Position numbers and translations under genes: made by a program
Assembly (NCBI RefSeq): GCF_016618195.1
Contig: NZ_CP067099.1
Coordinates: forward strand, 2,976,001 to 3,040,000
Reading direction: 5' to 3'
Origin: Providencia manganoxydans
GTDB taxonomy: Bacteria > Pseudomonadota > Gammaproteobacteria > Enterobacterales > Enterobacteriaceae
Length of the DNA: 64,000 nucleotides
Notes under the pieces: model-generated
Databases searched by the model: none
Told to the model about the DNA's origin: nothing
Seen by the model: only the letters and a program-made list of their open reading frames with translations
In this document: positions 34,357 to 42,181 of the stretch, in pieces
Position numbering within the stretch: the first letter of the stretch is position 1
Layout of the letters: every line of letters begins with the position of its first letter

Positions 34357-34959
34357 TCACCCTACGCTGTTGTACCAGTTAATTAGCTCTTGTTTAATTG
34401 GTGTTGGTAAAACAGCACTATGGTAACCTTCTATCGCCCCAGCCAATCCAATTAATAATTTAATACTTGGAGGAAAACGCCCAAATTGTTTTAATTTTAG
34501 AAAACAAGCCTTAGCCCCTATTTCACGTAAATCCTCCGCTTTATGGATACCTATCTTACCGAGCGCTCTTTCAACCGACATATTCATATTAGGAAGATCT
34601 TTGATCCTTGTTACCATTGATAGCTTTATCTTCTTCTCCTCAAGCGCGGAACGATAAGCTAAGTCAATGCAGTGCATTAACAGTTCTTCGTTGTGCCAAA
34701 TTTGCTCTGAAACACGATAGTAACGTAACTCAAGTGGGATACCCTTTTTACTGAAAATCAAGCGTTCTAAGTTAATAGATTCAAAGTAACTTCTCGCGAA
34801 CAAACATCCCCTTAAATAAAACCATCCTTCTAATATAAGACCAATAATTGCGTTATCAATAATGAGACAATCACCGCCAAAATGATTCTTCCGTTTAATT
34901 TCCCCAAAACGTTTTAATAGTTGATCTAACCAATAATCATTTTTTTCCATTAAAGACAT
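34357..34959 (-). CDS. sxy: TfoX/Sxy competence regulator
   Basis: About 200 aa, with TfoX N-terminal and C-terminal domains. The C-terminal part is clearest: IKDLPNMNMSVERALGKIGI, then DLREIGAKACFLKLK and LAGAIEGYHSAVLP. In E. coli and Haemophilus this protein works with CRP to induce DNA-uptake genes at CRP-S sites. ATG at 34959 has AAGGAG nine bases upstream; ATG 34986 would lengthen it by nine residues. As in E. coli it lies next to sulA and is divergent from it. Confidence 0.9.
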   Translation of the reverse strand: MSLMEKNDYWLDQLLKRFGEIKRKNHFGGDCLIIDNAIIGLILEGWFYLRGCLFARSYFESINLERLIFSKKGIPLELRYYRVSEQIWHNEELLMHCIDLAYRSALEEKKIKLSMVTRIKDLPNMNMSVERALGKIGIHKAEDLREIGAKACFLKLKQFGRFPPSIKLLIGLAGAIEGYHSAVLPTPIKQELINWYNSVG

Positions 34960-35128
34960 ACACCCAAACTCCTTATGAGTATTCATCCATCTTGATCCTT
35001 GTTGTAACTATAAATATCTAAATTTAACAGACAATTAGCAAATAGATATTTTGAGAGAATCCACCAAAAACTCCAAGAATATTGCAGATAAAAACAACAA
35101 ACTTGCGAAGCGCTTTGAAAAAATAGGC

Positions 35129-35169
35129 TTGATATTGGATAAATATACAGTTACTGTACATACATACAG
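35129..35169 (+). promoter_or_regulatory. sulA promoter with LexA box
   Basis: TTGATA (35129-35134) and TACTGT (35152-35157) are 17 bases apart. The LexA box CTGTACATACATACAG (35154-35169) fits CTGT-N8-ACAG exactly and overlaps the -10, the same arrangement as in E. coli sulA. Confidence 0.92.
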
Positions 35170-35189
35170 TTTTGTTGGCGAGGTGAATT

Positions 35190-35711
35190 ATGGCTATCTA
35201 TTCTTGGAATAAAATAACTGAACATTCTGTAAACCACTATGCTCAAACAATGTCTTCAATAACCCAAACGGGTAATGCGCTACAGCAAGGTATGGTGAGT
35301 GAACTCATCTATGATGAAAAACATCCTATTATGGATTGTATTTTACTGCCTATGTTGCGCCAGTTCGGTATACAGTCACGTTGGTTGCTTTGGTTAAGCC
35401 CGAATAAAAAGCTGAGCCGTCATTGGCTAGAGCAATCTGGTTTGCCTACTAATAAAATCATGCAGTTAAATAATATGGCTTCAATCACAACTATTGAGGC
35501 AATGGAAAAAGCACTGAGAAGTGGTAATTACAGTGTAGTGTTAGGTTGGCTTCCAGAATTAAGTGAGCAGGATTTTTGTCGATTACAAAATGCAGCGCAA
35601 GAAGGTCATTCTATTGGTTTTATTATGCGCCCACAAAAAACACATAATATCGCGGGTATCCATTCTGGACAGCAAAATAACCTAAAAATTCACTCTAACT
35701 ATTATCACTAG
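35190..35711 (+). CDS. sulA: SOS cell-division inhibitor SulA
   Basis: A 173-aa SulA homologue. It binds FtsZ and blocks division during the SOS response, then is removed by Lon. The conserved core includes LLPMLRQFGIQSRWLLWLSP (about residues 53-72), then HWLEQSGLP and a C-terminal HSIGFIMRPQ. Its C-terminal tail ends in NYYH, comparable with the Lon-recognised His-containing end of E. coli SulA. A perfect LexA box overlaps its promoter. It lies between sxy and ompA as in E. coli. Confidence 0.93.
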   Translation: MAIYSWNKITEHSVNHYAQTMSSITQTGNALQQGMVSELIYDEKHPIMDCILLPMLRQFGIQSRWLLWLSPNKKLSRHWLEQSGLPTNKIMQLNNMASITTIEAMEKALRSGNYSVVLGWLPELSEQDFCRLQNAAQEGHSIGFIMRPQKTHNIAGIHSGQQNNLKIHSNYYH

Positions 35712-36066
35712 CCAAGATTAAGAATATTCTTAGTAAATTTGACATTTGGATAAATCAGTCTAGGAAATCGCCGAAAAAATAATTGAGATCAAAGGGATAG
35801 ATTATAATCAACTCAGAATGTGATTACGGTTATCTCTCTGATTTATCCACTAAAAAAAGTTTTTTTATAACGATTTTTGCTGCCTCTACTTGTATCTTTT
35901 TAAGTTCGTTGTAGACTTTAGCTTGTTAAGGTTATGGCATTATTTTTTACTTTTTATAAATTTTTGTAGATAATGTCAGCGAAACCTAGCAAGTATTTTA
36001 AACCAATGGCGAATAATAAGGCTCATTGAAGCCATGCCTATATTGGATGATAACGAGGCGTAGAAA
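35712..36066. other. ompA upstream region
   Basis: About 355 bp between sulA and ompA. The proximal half should contain the ompA promoter and a long mRNA leader, as in other enterobacteria. A GATAACGAGG purine-rich ribosome site is placed just before the ATG. No sulA terminator with a strong T-run was obvious, and no ORF was found. Confidence 0.5.
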
Positions 36067-37140
36067 ATGAAAAAGACAGCTATCGCAGTAGCAGTGGCAG
36101 TAGCAGCTTTCGCAACTGTTGCGCAGGCAGCTCCAAAAGACAACACTTGGTATACAGGTGCTAAACTGGGTTGGTCTCACTATGAAGATACCAAATTCAC
36201 ACCAGTTGACCGTACTGACTCTGTAGGTAACAGCACTGATCGTGATACTTTCGGTGCTGGTGCATACGCAGGTTACCAATACAACCAGTACATGGGCTTT
36301 GAGCTTGGTTATGACTGGTTTGGTAAAATGAAATACAAAGGTGCTGGTAACAGCGGCGACCTGAAATCTATGGGTGTGTCTCTGACTACCAAACTGAGCT
36401 ATCCAGTAATGGATGACTTAGACGTTTACACTCGTTTAGGTGGTATGGTTTGGCGTACAGACGTTAAAGCTAACCAAGAAGGCTTTGATAAATACAAAGA
36501 AAACGACACTGGCGTTTCTCCTGTATACGCACTGGGTGTTGAATATGCAATCACTCCAAACTGGGCAACTCGTTTAGATTACCAATGGGTTAGCAACATC
36601 GGTGATAAAGACAACCTAGGCGTACGTCCTGACAATGGCATGCTGAGCGTTGGTCTAGCATACCGTTTCAACCAAGAAGCAGCTCCAGTTGTTGAGCCAG
36701 CTCCAGTTGTTGAGCCAGCTCCAGTTGTTGAGAACAAGCGTTTCACTCTGCGTTCAGACGTTCTGTTCAACTTCAACAAAGCAACTCTGAAACCAGAAGG
36801 TCAGCAAGCGCTGAACGAACTGTATAACGAACTGAGCAGCATCGACCCAACTCAAGGTCGCGTACTGGTAGTTGGTTTCACAGACCGTATCGGTTCACAA
36901 AACTACAACCTGCCACTGTCACAAAAACGTGCTCAGTCAGTAGTTGATTACCTGGTATCTAAAGGCGTTCCAGCAAGTGCAATCGCTGCTGAAGGTCGTG
37001 GTAAAGAAGATCCAGTAACTGGTAACAAATGTGACGACGTTAAAGGCCGTGCAGCTCTGATCGAGTGTCTGGCTCCAGACCGTCGCGTTGAAATCGAAAT
37101 TCAAGGTACAACTGAAGTTGTAACTCAACCAGGTGCTTAA
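36067..37140 (+). CDS. ompA: Outer membrane protein A
   Basis: A 357-aa OmpA. A 21-residue signal peptide ([20 protein letters not shown], cut after Ala21) is followed by an eight-stranded barrel to about residue 200 and a proline/valine-rich hinge ([16 protein letters not shown]). A C-terminal peptidoglycan-binding OmpA domain follows, with [18 protein letters not shown] and two cysteines ([13 protein letters not shown]). The hinge is encoded by an 18-bp tandem repeat. It is abundant and structural, anchoring the outer membrane to the wall. Codon use is strongly optimised compared with its neighbours. Confidence 0.98.
   Translation: MKKTAIAVAVAVAAFATVAQAAPKDNTWYTGAKLGWSHYEDTKFTPVDRTDSVGNSTDRDTFGAGAYAGYQYNQYMGFELGYDWFGKMKYKGAGNSGDLKSMGVSLTTKLSYPVMDDLDVYTRLGGMVWRTDVKANQEGFDKYKENDTGVSPVYALGVEYAITPNWATRLDYQWVSNIGDKDNLGVRPDNGMLSVGLAYRFNQEAAPVVEPAPVVEPAPVVENKRFTLRSDVLFNFNKATLKPEGQQALNELYNELSSIDPTQGRVLVVGFTDRIGSQNYNLPLSQKRAQSVVDYLVSKGVPASAIAAEGRGKEDPVTGNKCDDVKGRAALIECLAPDRRVEIEIQGTTEVVTQPGA
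36682..36732 (+). repeat. 18-bp tandem repeat in the ompA hinge
   Basis: Two full copies and one 15-base partial copy of GCTCCAGTTGTTGAGCCA encode the repeated hexapeptide APVVEP between barrel and peptidoglycan domain. Copies are identical, so unit number could change by slippage. Confidence 0.9.
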
Positions 37141-37177
37141 TTCTTAGCCCTAGTTTGAATTTCAGACTGAATATCAG

Positions 37178-37204
37178 AAACCCCATTTCGATGGGGTTTT
37201 TTTT
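37178..37204 (+). terminator. ompA terminator
   Basis: A perfect 9-bp stem (AAACCCCAT with ATGGGGTTT) with a TTCG loop and a T-run of eight or more. Confidence 0.92.
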
Positions 37205-37442
37205 ATCCCTACGATTCAATATATACCAGTTCGTCTAGACAAAAATCCAATCAATCACTCGTTATATTGAAAACTATATGGCGGAGGCAATTTCACGTAG
37301 TGGCTATACGAAAAATTCGACAATTGAAGTATGGTAGGTATAGATACTACCCCTTCATTAGAAAGTGGAGGAAGCAATAATAGAATAAAAAGCCACACTG
37401 ATCATTGACGATCGTTGCAACACACCATCATGATCTGAATAA

Positions 37443-37901
37443 TTATTGTTTACTATTCCCTAATATCGCTTGAAGGTCTTGTTTTAACGAACTCATCTGG
37501 CTTTCGTACTTATCTTTATGTTCAGCATCTTCGATCAACTGGATGATCGTCTCAGATAGTGTTTTATTACGTTTTACGGCAAGGTTAGATAAACGCTGCC
37601 ATACTGAAAAATTGAGATCGATTGATTTCTTTCTAGTATGTTGTTGCTCTGCGTTAAAGTGGCGTTTCCGTCTAGCTCGAATGCTTTGTTTCATCCGATT
37701 ATCTAATTGCGGATCCATATGCAATGAAATCCACTTTAGAACATCCGTGGGCTGGTTTTCCATTTTCAGTAGTGAACTGATGGCTTCTTCTTCCGCACTT
37801 CTTTCGATATAGCGGGTGATTGTTTCACCATTTCTAGATTTTTTGACCAGATATTCCCATTTCCAGCCACATTCCAGATTTTCAAGCTGCTGATATTTCA
37901 T
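37443..37901 (-). CDS. matP: Macrodomain Ter protein MatP
   Basis: A 152-aa MatP, close to the 150-aa E. coli protein. It binds matS sites in the Ter macrodomain and links it to the division apparatus via ZapB. The N-terminal four-helix part contains [18 protein letters not shown] and [13 protein letters not shown]. The C-terminal ribbon-helix-helix and coiled-coil region contains [20 protein letters not shown] followed by [16 protein letters not shown]. It diverges from the small ortT-like gene and lonB. Confidence 0.95.
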   Translation of the reverse strand: MKYQQLENLECGWKWEYLVKKSRNGETITRYIERSAEEEAISSLLKMENQPTDVLKWISLHMDPQLDNRMKQSIRARRKRHFNAEQQHTRKKSIDLNFSVWQRLSNLAVKRNKTLSETIIQLIEDAEHKDKYESQMSSLKQDLQAILGNSKQ

Positions 37902-38065
37902 ATATTTTCCCGACGAATATCAATCCTAATTCTATATTAGCAATTTTAGAATAGAGTGCACAATCAAACCACAATATTCAACTTACTATCCACAAAGAAG
38001 ATAACAACTAAGCACAAAATAGTGTACAATCCGCCGTCATCTGTTAACAATTTAATAAATTAAGC

Positions 38066-38242
38066 ATGTCCACATTCGAATGCATACTCCTAGTATACGG
38101 GATAGGCGGTGTATGCTCTGCGCTTGTAACACTACTCCTGACAAAAGATCCTAATATTTTTATGAGACTACTCAGTGCGCTACTTATTGGTTTAACGTGG
38201 CCAATGTCATTTCCCGTCGTACTGTTATTTTCTTTATTCTAA
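38066..38242 (+). CDS. ortT: GhoT/OrtT-family small membrane toxin
   Basis: A 58-aa protein with two transmembrane helices: ECILLVYGIGGVCSALVTLL (residues 5-24), a short polar loop TKDPNIFMR, then LLSALLIGLTWPMSFPVVLL (35-54). The C-terminal block R-LLSA-L-G-TWPMS-PV-LLFSLF is the hallmark of E. coli GhoT and OrtT (57-58 aa), membrane-damaging peptides. No GhoS-type antitoxin gene is adjacent: matP diverges to the left and lonB follows. This is therefore the orphan OrtT arrangement; the choice of OrtT over GhoT is inferred. The start has almost no ribosome site, suggesting low translation. A TACAAT -10-like element lies 30 bases upstream. Confidence 0.82.
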   Translation: MSTFECILLVYGIGGVCSALVTLLLTKDPNIFMRLLSALLIGLTWPMSFPVVLLFSLF

Positions 38243-38423
38243 CCGATTATTCGACAATTATTGCTGCAAGATTGCCTTTCAAACGCTAATATAGCAACCT
38301 TGCCCAATGGGTAACAAATTGACCTGAAAACAATGTAAAATATCCAAACAGGATTCAGGCACACGCGCCCTGCTCACCGACAGGCATTTTACTTATAATC
38401 ATATTAATAGCAGAAAAATTATA

Positions 38424-40160
38424 GTGATCAGTCAAGAACTAACATGGCAAGGCCTAACCCCCGACTTAATGCCGTATCAGGCTAATTTTGTCTCCTCAGA
38501 TACCCTGACACCCACGACTTTGTCAGAAATCCAACCAAGACTGTTTGACAGTATTGCGCGTTTTATTAAAGAAAACGCAAGGACTCGATTTATGTTTATC
38601 AAGTCCGATGAAAGTGAAGGTTATCTACAGACATTTGCCGAAGCAATCAGCCCTTTACTGACACATTTTTCGCCAATTAATGGTGACTATCAGCTTACCG
38701 ATAACGAGCAAACATTTAAATGGTGCTCTGATCTTGATGGACGCTTTTCAAGCCGTACAAGTATCGCTTACCGTCATTGGATCGAACCTGAGCAATTGTT
38801 TGGCTACGTTACCCCATCAAGACAACTCATTCCAGGCCTATTACACCATGTTAATGGTGGTGTATTAATTTTGTCGGCGGCGGCGCTAGTCTCTCAACCT
38901 CTAATGTGGCAGAGATTACAAAGCATGGTTGCGAATCGCCAACTTGAATGGCTACCATTTTCGGATACTCAACCTCTTCCAATAGAGATTGAGCCACAGC
39001 CACTTGATCTAAAATTGATCATTGTTGGTGATAGACTCGAACTCGAAGAGTTTGAATATACGCATTCAAATCTGTTTGATAACGCTCTTTACGGTGAATA
39101 TGAGCCTGTCATGTTCTTTGATGATGAAGAACAATTGACGCTATGGATGCGTTACATCAAATCAATTATTGTCACAAATCAGCTTCCTGAGATTAGTGCT
39201 GATGGTTGGCCTGCACTTATTCACCAAGCCACTCGGTTTTGTGAAGATAAATTTAATTTACCCTTAGACACTCATTGGATAACACGTAGATTAACGGATG
39301 CCTCCCATTATCAGACAGATAATATCATGGGTCATGAGGCATTTACTCAAGCCGTAGAAAACCGTTTGTGGCGTCATAGTTTCCTTTCTGAACGCTCTCA
39401 AGATGATATCTTACAAGAGCAAGTTTTCATTAAAACAGAAGGCGAGGTCATAGGCCAAATCAACGGATTATCTGTTTTACAGTATCCAGGTTACCCAGAA
39501 GCATTAGGTGAGCCTTCACGTATCACCTGTGTTGCTCATTTAGGTGATGGTGAATTCATTGATGTTGAACGCAAAGCTGAACTCGGTGGAAATATTCATG
39601 CTAAAGGCATGATGATCATGCAAGCCTATTTAAATTATGAGCTAAAATTAGAGCAACCTCAGCCATTCTCAGCGTCAATTGTTTTTGAGCAATCATATGG
39701 TGAGGTAGATGGTGATAGCGCTTCACTCGCTGAGCTATGTGCTCTCATTAGTGCACTAGCACTTCAGCCTATCGATCAACAAATTGCGGTGACCGGTTCC
39801 GTTGATCAGTTCGGTTATGTCCAACCGATTGGTGGCGTTAATGAGAAGATCGAGGGTTTTTATGATATTTGTGCTAAACGTGGGCTAACGGGAAATCAAG
39901 GGGTGATCATCCCAATGGCAAATGTTCGCCATCTGTGTACCAATGAAGCTGTGACGAATTCGGTTAAAGAAGGTCAATTTCATATTTGGCCTGTTGAACA
40001 TGTTGCTCAAGCGATTACCTTACTCACTCGACAGCCTTATTTTGAGCAACAAGTTGAAGGCGACAACGTACACTTGTTAGCTCTAATTCAAGAACGTATA
40101 AACCAAGCAAATTCGCCAGAAAAGCCAAAACTACCTTGGTTCCTAAAATGGCTCGGCTGA
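38424..40160 (+). CDS. lonB: Lon-related protease LonB (YcbZ)
   Basis: A 578-aa protein matching E. coli YcbZ (586 aa), a Lon-type protease. The N-terminal two thirds contain a degenerate AAA-like region without a clear Walker A motif. The C-terminal proteolytic domain has the Ser-Lys dyad: Ser432 in DGDSASLAEL and Lys475 in GGVNEKIEGF, 43 residues apart as in Lon. The start is GTG at 38424 with a weak ribosome site. It lies upstream of fabA as in E. coli. Substrates are unknown. Confidence 0.9.
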   Translation: MISQELTWQGLTPDLMPYQANFVSSDTLTPTTLSEIQPRLFDSIARFIKENARTRFMFIKSDESEGYLQTFAEAISPLLTHFSPINGDYQLTDNEQTFKWCSDLDGRFSSRTSIAYRHWIEPEQLFGYVTPSRQLIPGLLHHVNGGVLILSAAALVSQPLMWQRLQSMVANRQLEWLPFSDTQPLPIEIEPQPLDLKLIIVGDRLELEEFEYTHSNLFDNALYGEYEPVMFFDDEEQLTLWMRYIKSIIVTNQLPEISADGWPALIHQATRFCEDKFNLPLDTHWITRRLTDASHYQTDNIMGHEAFTQAVENRLWRHSFLSERSQDDILQEQVFIKTEGEVIGQINGLSVLQYPGYPEALGEPSRITCVAHLGDGEFIDVERKAELGGNIHAKGMMIMQAYLNYELKLEQPQPFSASIVFEQSYGEVDGDSASLAELCALISALALQPIDQQIAVTGSVDQFGYVQPIGGVNEKIEGFYDICAKRGLTGNQGVIIPMANVRHLCTNEAVTNSVKEGQFHIWPVEHVAQAITLLTRQPYFEQQVEGDNVHLLALIQERINQANSPEKPKLPWFLKWLG

Positions 40161-40171
40161 AGAAAAAAATA

Positions 40172-40211
40172 TCAGATCGGAGTTGTTCAGCGTACAAGTG
40201 TAAGCTATCCT
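40172..40211 (+). promoter_or_regulatory. fabA promoter with FadR- and FabR-type sites
   Basis: A -35-like TTGTTC (40183-40188) and a -10-like TATCCT (40206-40211) are 17 bases apart. The spacer contains the palindrome AGCGTACAAGTGTAAGCT (40189-40206), which fits the FabR repressor site. The upstream TCAGATCGGAGTTGTTC (40172-40188) resembles the E. coli fabA FadR activator site overlapping the -35. The layout is as in E. coli fabA. Confidence 0.8.
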
Positions 40212-40246
40212 GTACCCTTACTCATAATTAAGGCTATCAGAAGAAC

Positions 40247-40765
40247 ATGGTTGATAAACGAAGTTCCTACACAAAAACTGACTTAGAAGCTTCCGGACGA
40301 GGCGAATTATTTGGTGAGAATGGGCCTCCATTGCCCTCTGGAAATATGTTGATGATGGATCGCATCATTACAATGACTGAAGATGGCGGCACCTTTAATA
40401 AAGGTTATGTTGAAGCTGAGCTGGATATCAATCCAGACTTGTGGTTCTTTGGCTGTCACTTTGTTAATGACCCTGTCATGCCGGGTTGCTTAGGTCTTGA
40501 TGCTATGTGGCAGTTAGTTGGCTTCTATCTAGGCTGGCTTGGTGGTGAAGGCAAAGGCCGTGCACTTGGTGTAGGTGAAGTTAAATTCACAGGTCAAGTT
40601 CTTCCAACTGCTAAAAAAGTCACTTATCGCATTAATTTTAAACGAGTAATTAATCGTAAGTTGATTATGGGTCTTGCCGATGGTGAAGTATTAGTTGATG
40701 GTAAAGTTATTTACGTCGCTAATGATTTAAAGGTTGGCTTATTTAAAGACACCAGCGCGTTTTAA
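40247..40765 (+). CDS. fabA: 3-hydroxydecanoyl-ACP dehydratase/isomerase
   Basis: A 172-aa FabA, the same length as in E. coli. It dehydrates 3-hydroxydecanoyl-ACP and isomerises trans-2- to cis-3-decenoyl-ACP, introducing the double bond for unsaturated fatty acids. The active-site His71 lies in [18 protein letters not shown] and Asp85 in [11 protein letters not shown]. It has its own regulated promoter with FadR/FabR-type sites and a strong bidirectional-looking terminator shared with rmf. Confidence 0.98.
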   Translation: MVDKRSSYTKTDLEASGRGELFGENGPPLPSGNMLMMDRIITMTEDGGTFNKGYVEAELDINPDLWFFGCHFVNDPVMPGCLGLDAMWQLVGFYLGWLGGEGKGRALGVGEVKFTGQVLPTAKKVTYRINFKRVINRKLIMGLADGEVLVDGKVIYVANDLKVGLFKDTSAF

Positions 40766-40795
40766 TCTCATACTCAAATTAAGCGCCCAATGCCA

Positions 40796-40819
40796 AAACC
40801 TCCGCCTTTGCGGAGGTTT
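40796..40819. terminator. fabA/rmf convergent terminator
   Basis: A perfect 10-bp stem (AAACCTCCGC with GCGGAGGTTT) and a CTTT loop, between the convergent fabA and rmf stops. Confidence 0.88.
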
Positions 40820-40906
40820 AAAAATTGTTTAAGGGGATTAAAAAAACCGTTTTTAAATCGGATTTTCTAACAGGTTAGTATAGTTGTTCTGCACTCTCAA
40901 AAAAGA

Positions 40907-41077
40907 CTATGCAGAAAGAATTGCCCTGTCCTCCATGGCTTTACGCCAACCTCCCAACCAATGCGAACGTGCATCCACTGCTTGATATGGACACAACTCT
41001 TTTGAACGTCCTGCAATACCTGCTTGATAACCTCTTGATAATGCTCTTTCTAAACGGTCTCGTTTCTGTCTTTTCAT
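40907..41077 (-). CDS. rmf: Ribosome modulation factor
   Basis: A 56-aa basic protein on the minus strand reading MKRQKRDRLERALSRGYQAG, then IAGRSKELCPYQAVDARSHW and LGGWRKAMEDRAILSA. This is collinear with E. coli RMF (55 aa), which dimerises 70S ribosomes into inactive 100S particles in stationary phase and under stress. The ATG has AAGG and GAGGG upstream. It is convergent with fabA, as in E. coli. Confidence 0.97.
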   Translation of the reverse strand: MKRQKRDRLERALSRGYQAGIAGRSKELCPYQAVDARSHWLGGWRKAMEDRAILSA

Positions 41078-41132
41078 GCCTTACTTCCCTCATCGATTAA
41101 ATGGAAAAGAAAACAGCACCTATGCCCCTGAG

Positions 41133-41217
41133 ACTTCGAGCTAGCAGTTAAATTATGCTTAGTCACCTTACTGATGTCCTATAGATAGCTTCGCTTACCG
41201 CTAATGGCACTCGAAGT
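41133..41217. repeat. Possible degenerate ERIC-like palindrome
   Basis: An ~85-bp unit bounded by ACTTCGAG and CTCGAAGT. The interior has AGTCACCTTACTGATG and TAGCTTCGCTTACCGC, reminiscent of the ERIC core. It lies upstream of rmf. It is shorter and more diverged than the other copies, so the assignment is tentative. Confidence 0.4.
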
Positions 41218-41430
41218 TTTGTTGGGGATCATTTCATTTAGGTACACTATAGAAATAACGCTGGGCGACGAGAAAATCAAGTAAAGAATTTCATATAAAC
41301 GTCATAAATGTTATAAATGTGACTCAGGCTTTCAAAAAAAGACAACTATATGATATTAATAATATAATTTTTGTTTTTTTGTAAAAAGATTCATATATGA
41401 GTAGTTACCTGTTGAATAATCAGACAAAAA

Positions 41431-41468
41431 AAATACACCTCAGTTAAATGAAAACATGAGGTGTATTT
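41431..41468 (-). terminator. Terminator of the pqiABC operon
   Basis: A perfect 12-bp stem (AAATACACCTCA with TGAGGTGTATTT). On the minus strand it runs into eight T. It lies about 150 bp beyond pqiC, with an ERIC-like repeat in between. Confidence 0.8.
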
Positions 41469-41471
41469 ATC

Positions 41472-41610
41472 TATATTCGTCATACTTCAAGTTACAGCGT
41501 TTTTCGTTGAGGTATAAGAGGTGATACTCACCGCACCACACATTGTTATTAGACTTCCAACGACTCGCTCACTTGTCGCACTGCTACATCTTAAATGATT
41601 CAGAAGATAG
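41472..41610. repeat. ERIC-like repeat downstream of pqiC
   Basis: The left end TTCGTCATACTTCAAGTTAC matches the ERIC terminus. The interior has GATACTCACCGCACC and GACTCGCTCACTTGTCG, and the right end ATGATTCAGAAGAT is diverged. It lies inside the predicted pqiABC transcript, before its terminator. Confidence 0.6.
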
Positions 41611-41623
41611 CATTAGGTCTTGA

Positions 41624-42181
41624 TTACAATTTGCTAACCTCTTTCGCTATTTCATCAGCAACTTGCTGCCACCCACTGGCTAAAGTGCGGACTAATTCAG
41701 GGTAACCATCTTCTTTTTGTTCTAATTGAATATCAAAATTACGACGAACGACTTCTTTACCATGCGATAATGTCCAGAATCCCTGAACTAGCACTTTGCC
41801 ATCATAACGTCCATTGAAACTGGTTAACGTAATATCCAGTATATCTGGCGAATTTTGCAATGGCTGTAATGACACCAAACGCCCTGGCAATGCTGAAGAG
41901 AGTTCACTTACCATAGTTTGGCCAAGTTGCTGTTCTAAGGGACTAGCCCATAAATGAGAACTGGCATTATTGTAGCTCACATCTGAGGTTTGGTAAGTGA
42001 TACCATTCGATGTCAAAACATCCGCTAACATCACTCGCTGTAACCAAACTTGGTTTTGCTGCCCCATGATTACCGCTGCTTGTGTTGCCGGTGCTTTCAC
42101 CGGCAATTGGTAATACATTTTTTCAGGGGTGCTGCTACAAGCCGCCAGCATTAAAACCAATATCGATACCAAATATCGCAT
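41624..42181 (-). CDS. pqiC: Lipoprotein PqiC
   Basis: A 185-aa outer-membrane lipoprotein. The lipobox LAAC puts the lipidated cysteine at residue 15 of MRYLVSILVLMLAACSSTPE. The rest is the ABC-type transport auxiliary (DUF330) domain, with YYQLP near residue 23 and a C-terminal DEIAKEVSKL. PqiC forms rings and works with PqiB and PqiA to carry lipids between membranes. Its start overlaps the pqiB stop, so the three genes are translationally coupled. Confidence 0.92.
   Translation of the reverse strand: MRYLVSILVLMLAACSSTPEKMYYQLPVKAPATQAAVIMGQQNQVWLQRVMLADVLTSNGITYQTSDVSYNNASSHLWASPLEQQLGQTMVSELSSALPGRLVSLQPLQNSPDILDITLTSFNGRYDGKVLVQGFWTLSHGKEVVRRNFDIQLEQKEDGYPELVRTLASGWQQVADEIAKEVSKL

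Noticed and set aside
37278..37287. Ten bases ATGGCGGAGG identical to the tRNA-Ser 3' end, as a possible attachment-site copy
   Set aside because: Too short, on the far side of conserved core genes, and not positioned at any island border.
40909..41100. Plus-strand open frame of 63 codons downstream of fabA
   Set aside because: It is the antisense of rmf, whose 56-residue product is unmistakable on the minus strand.
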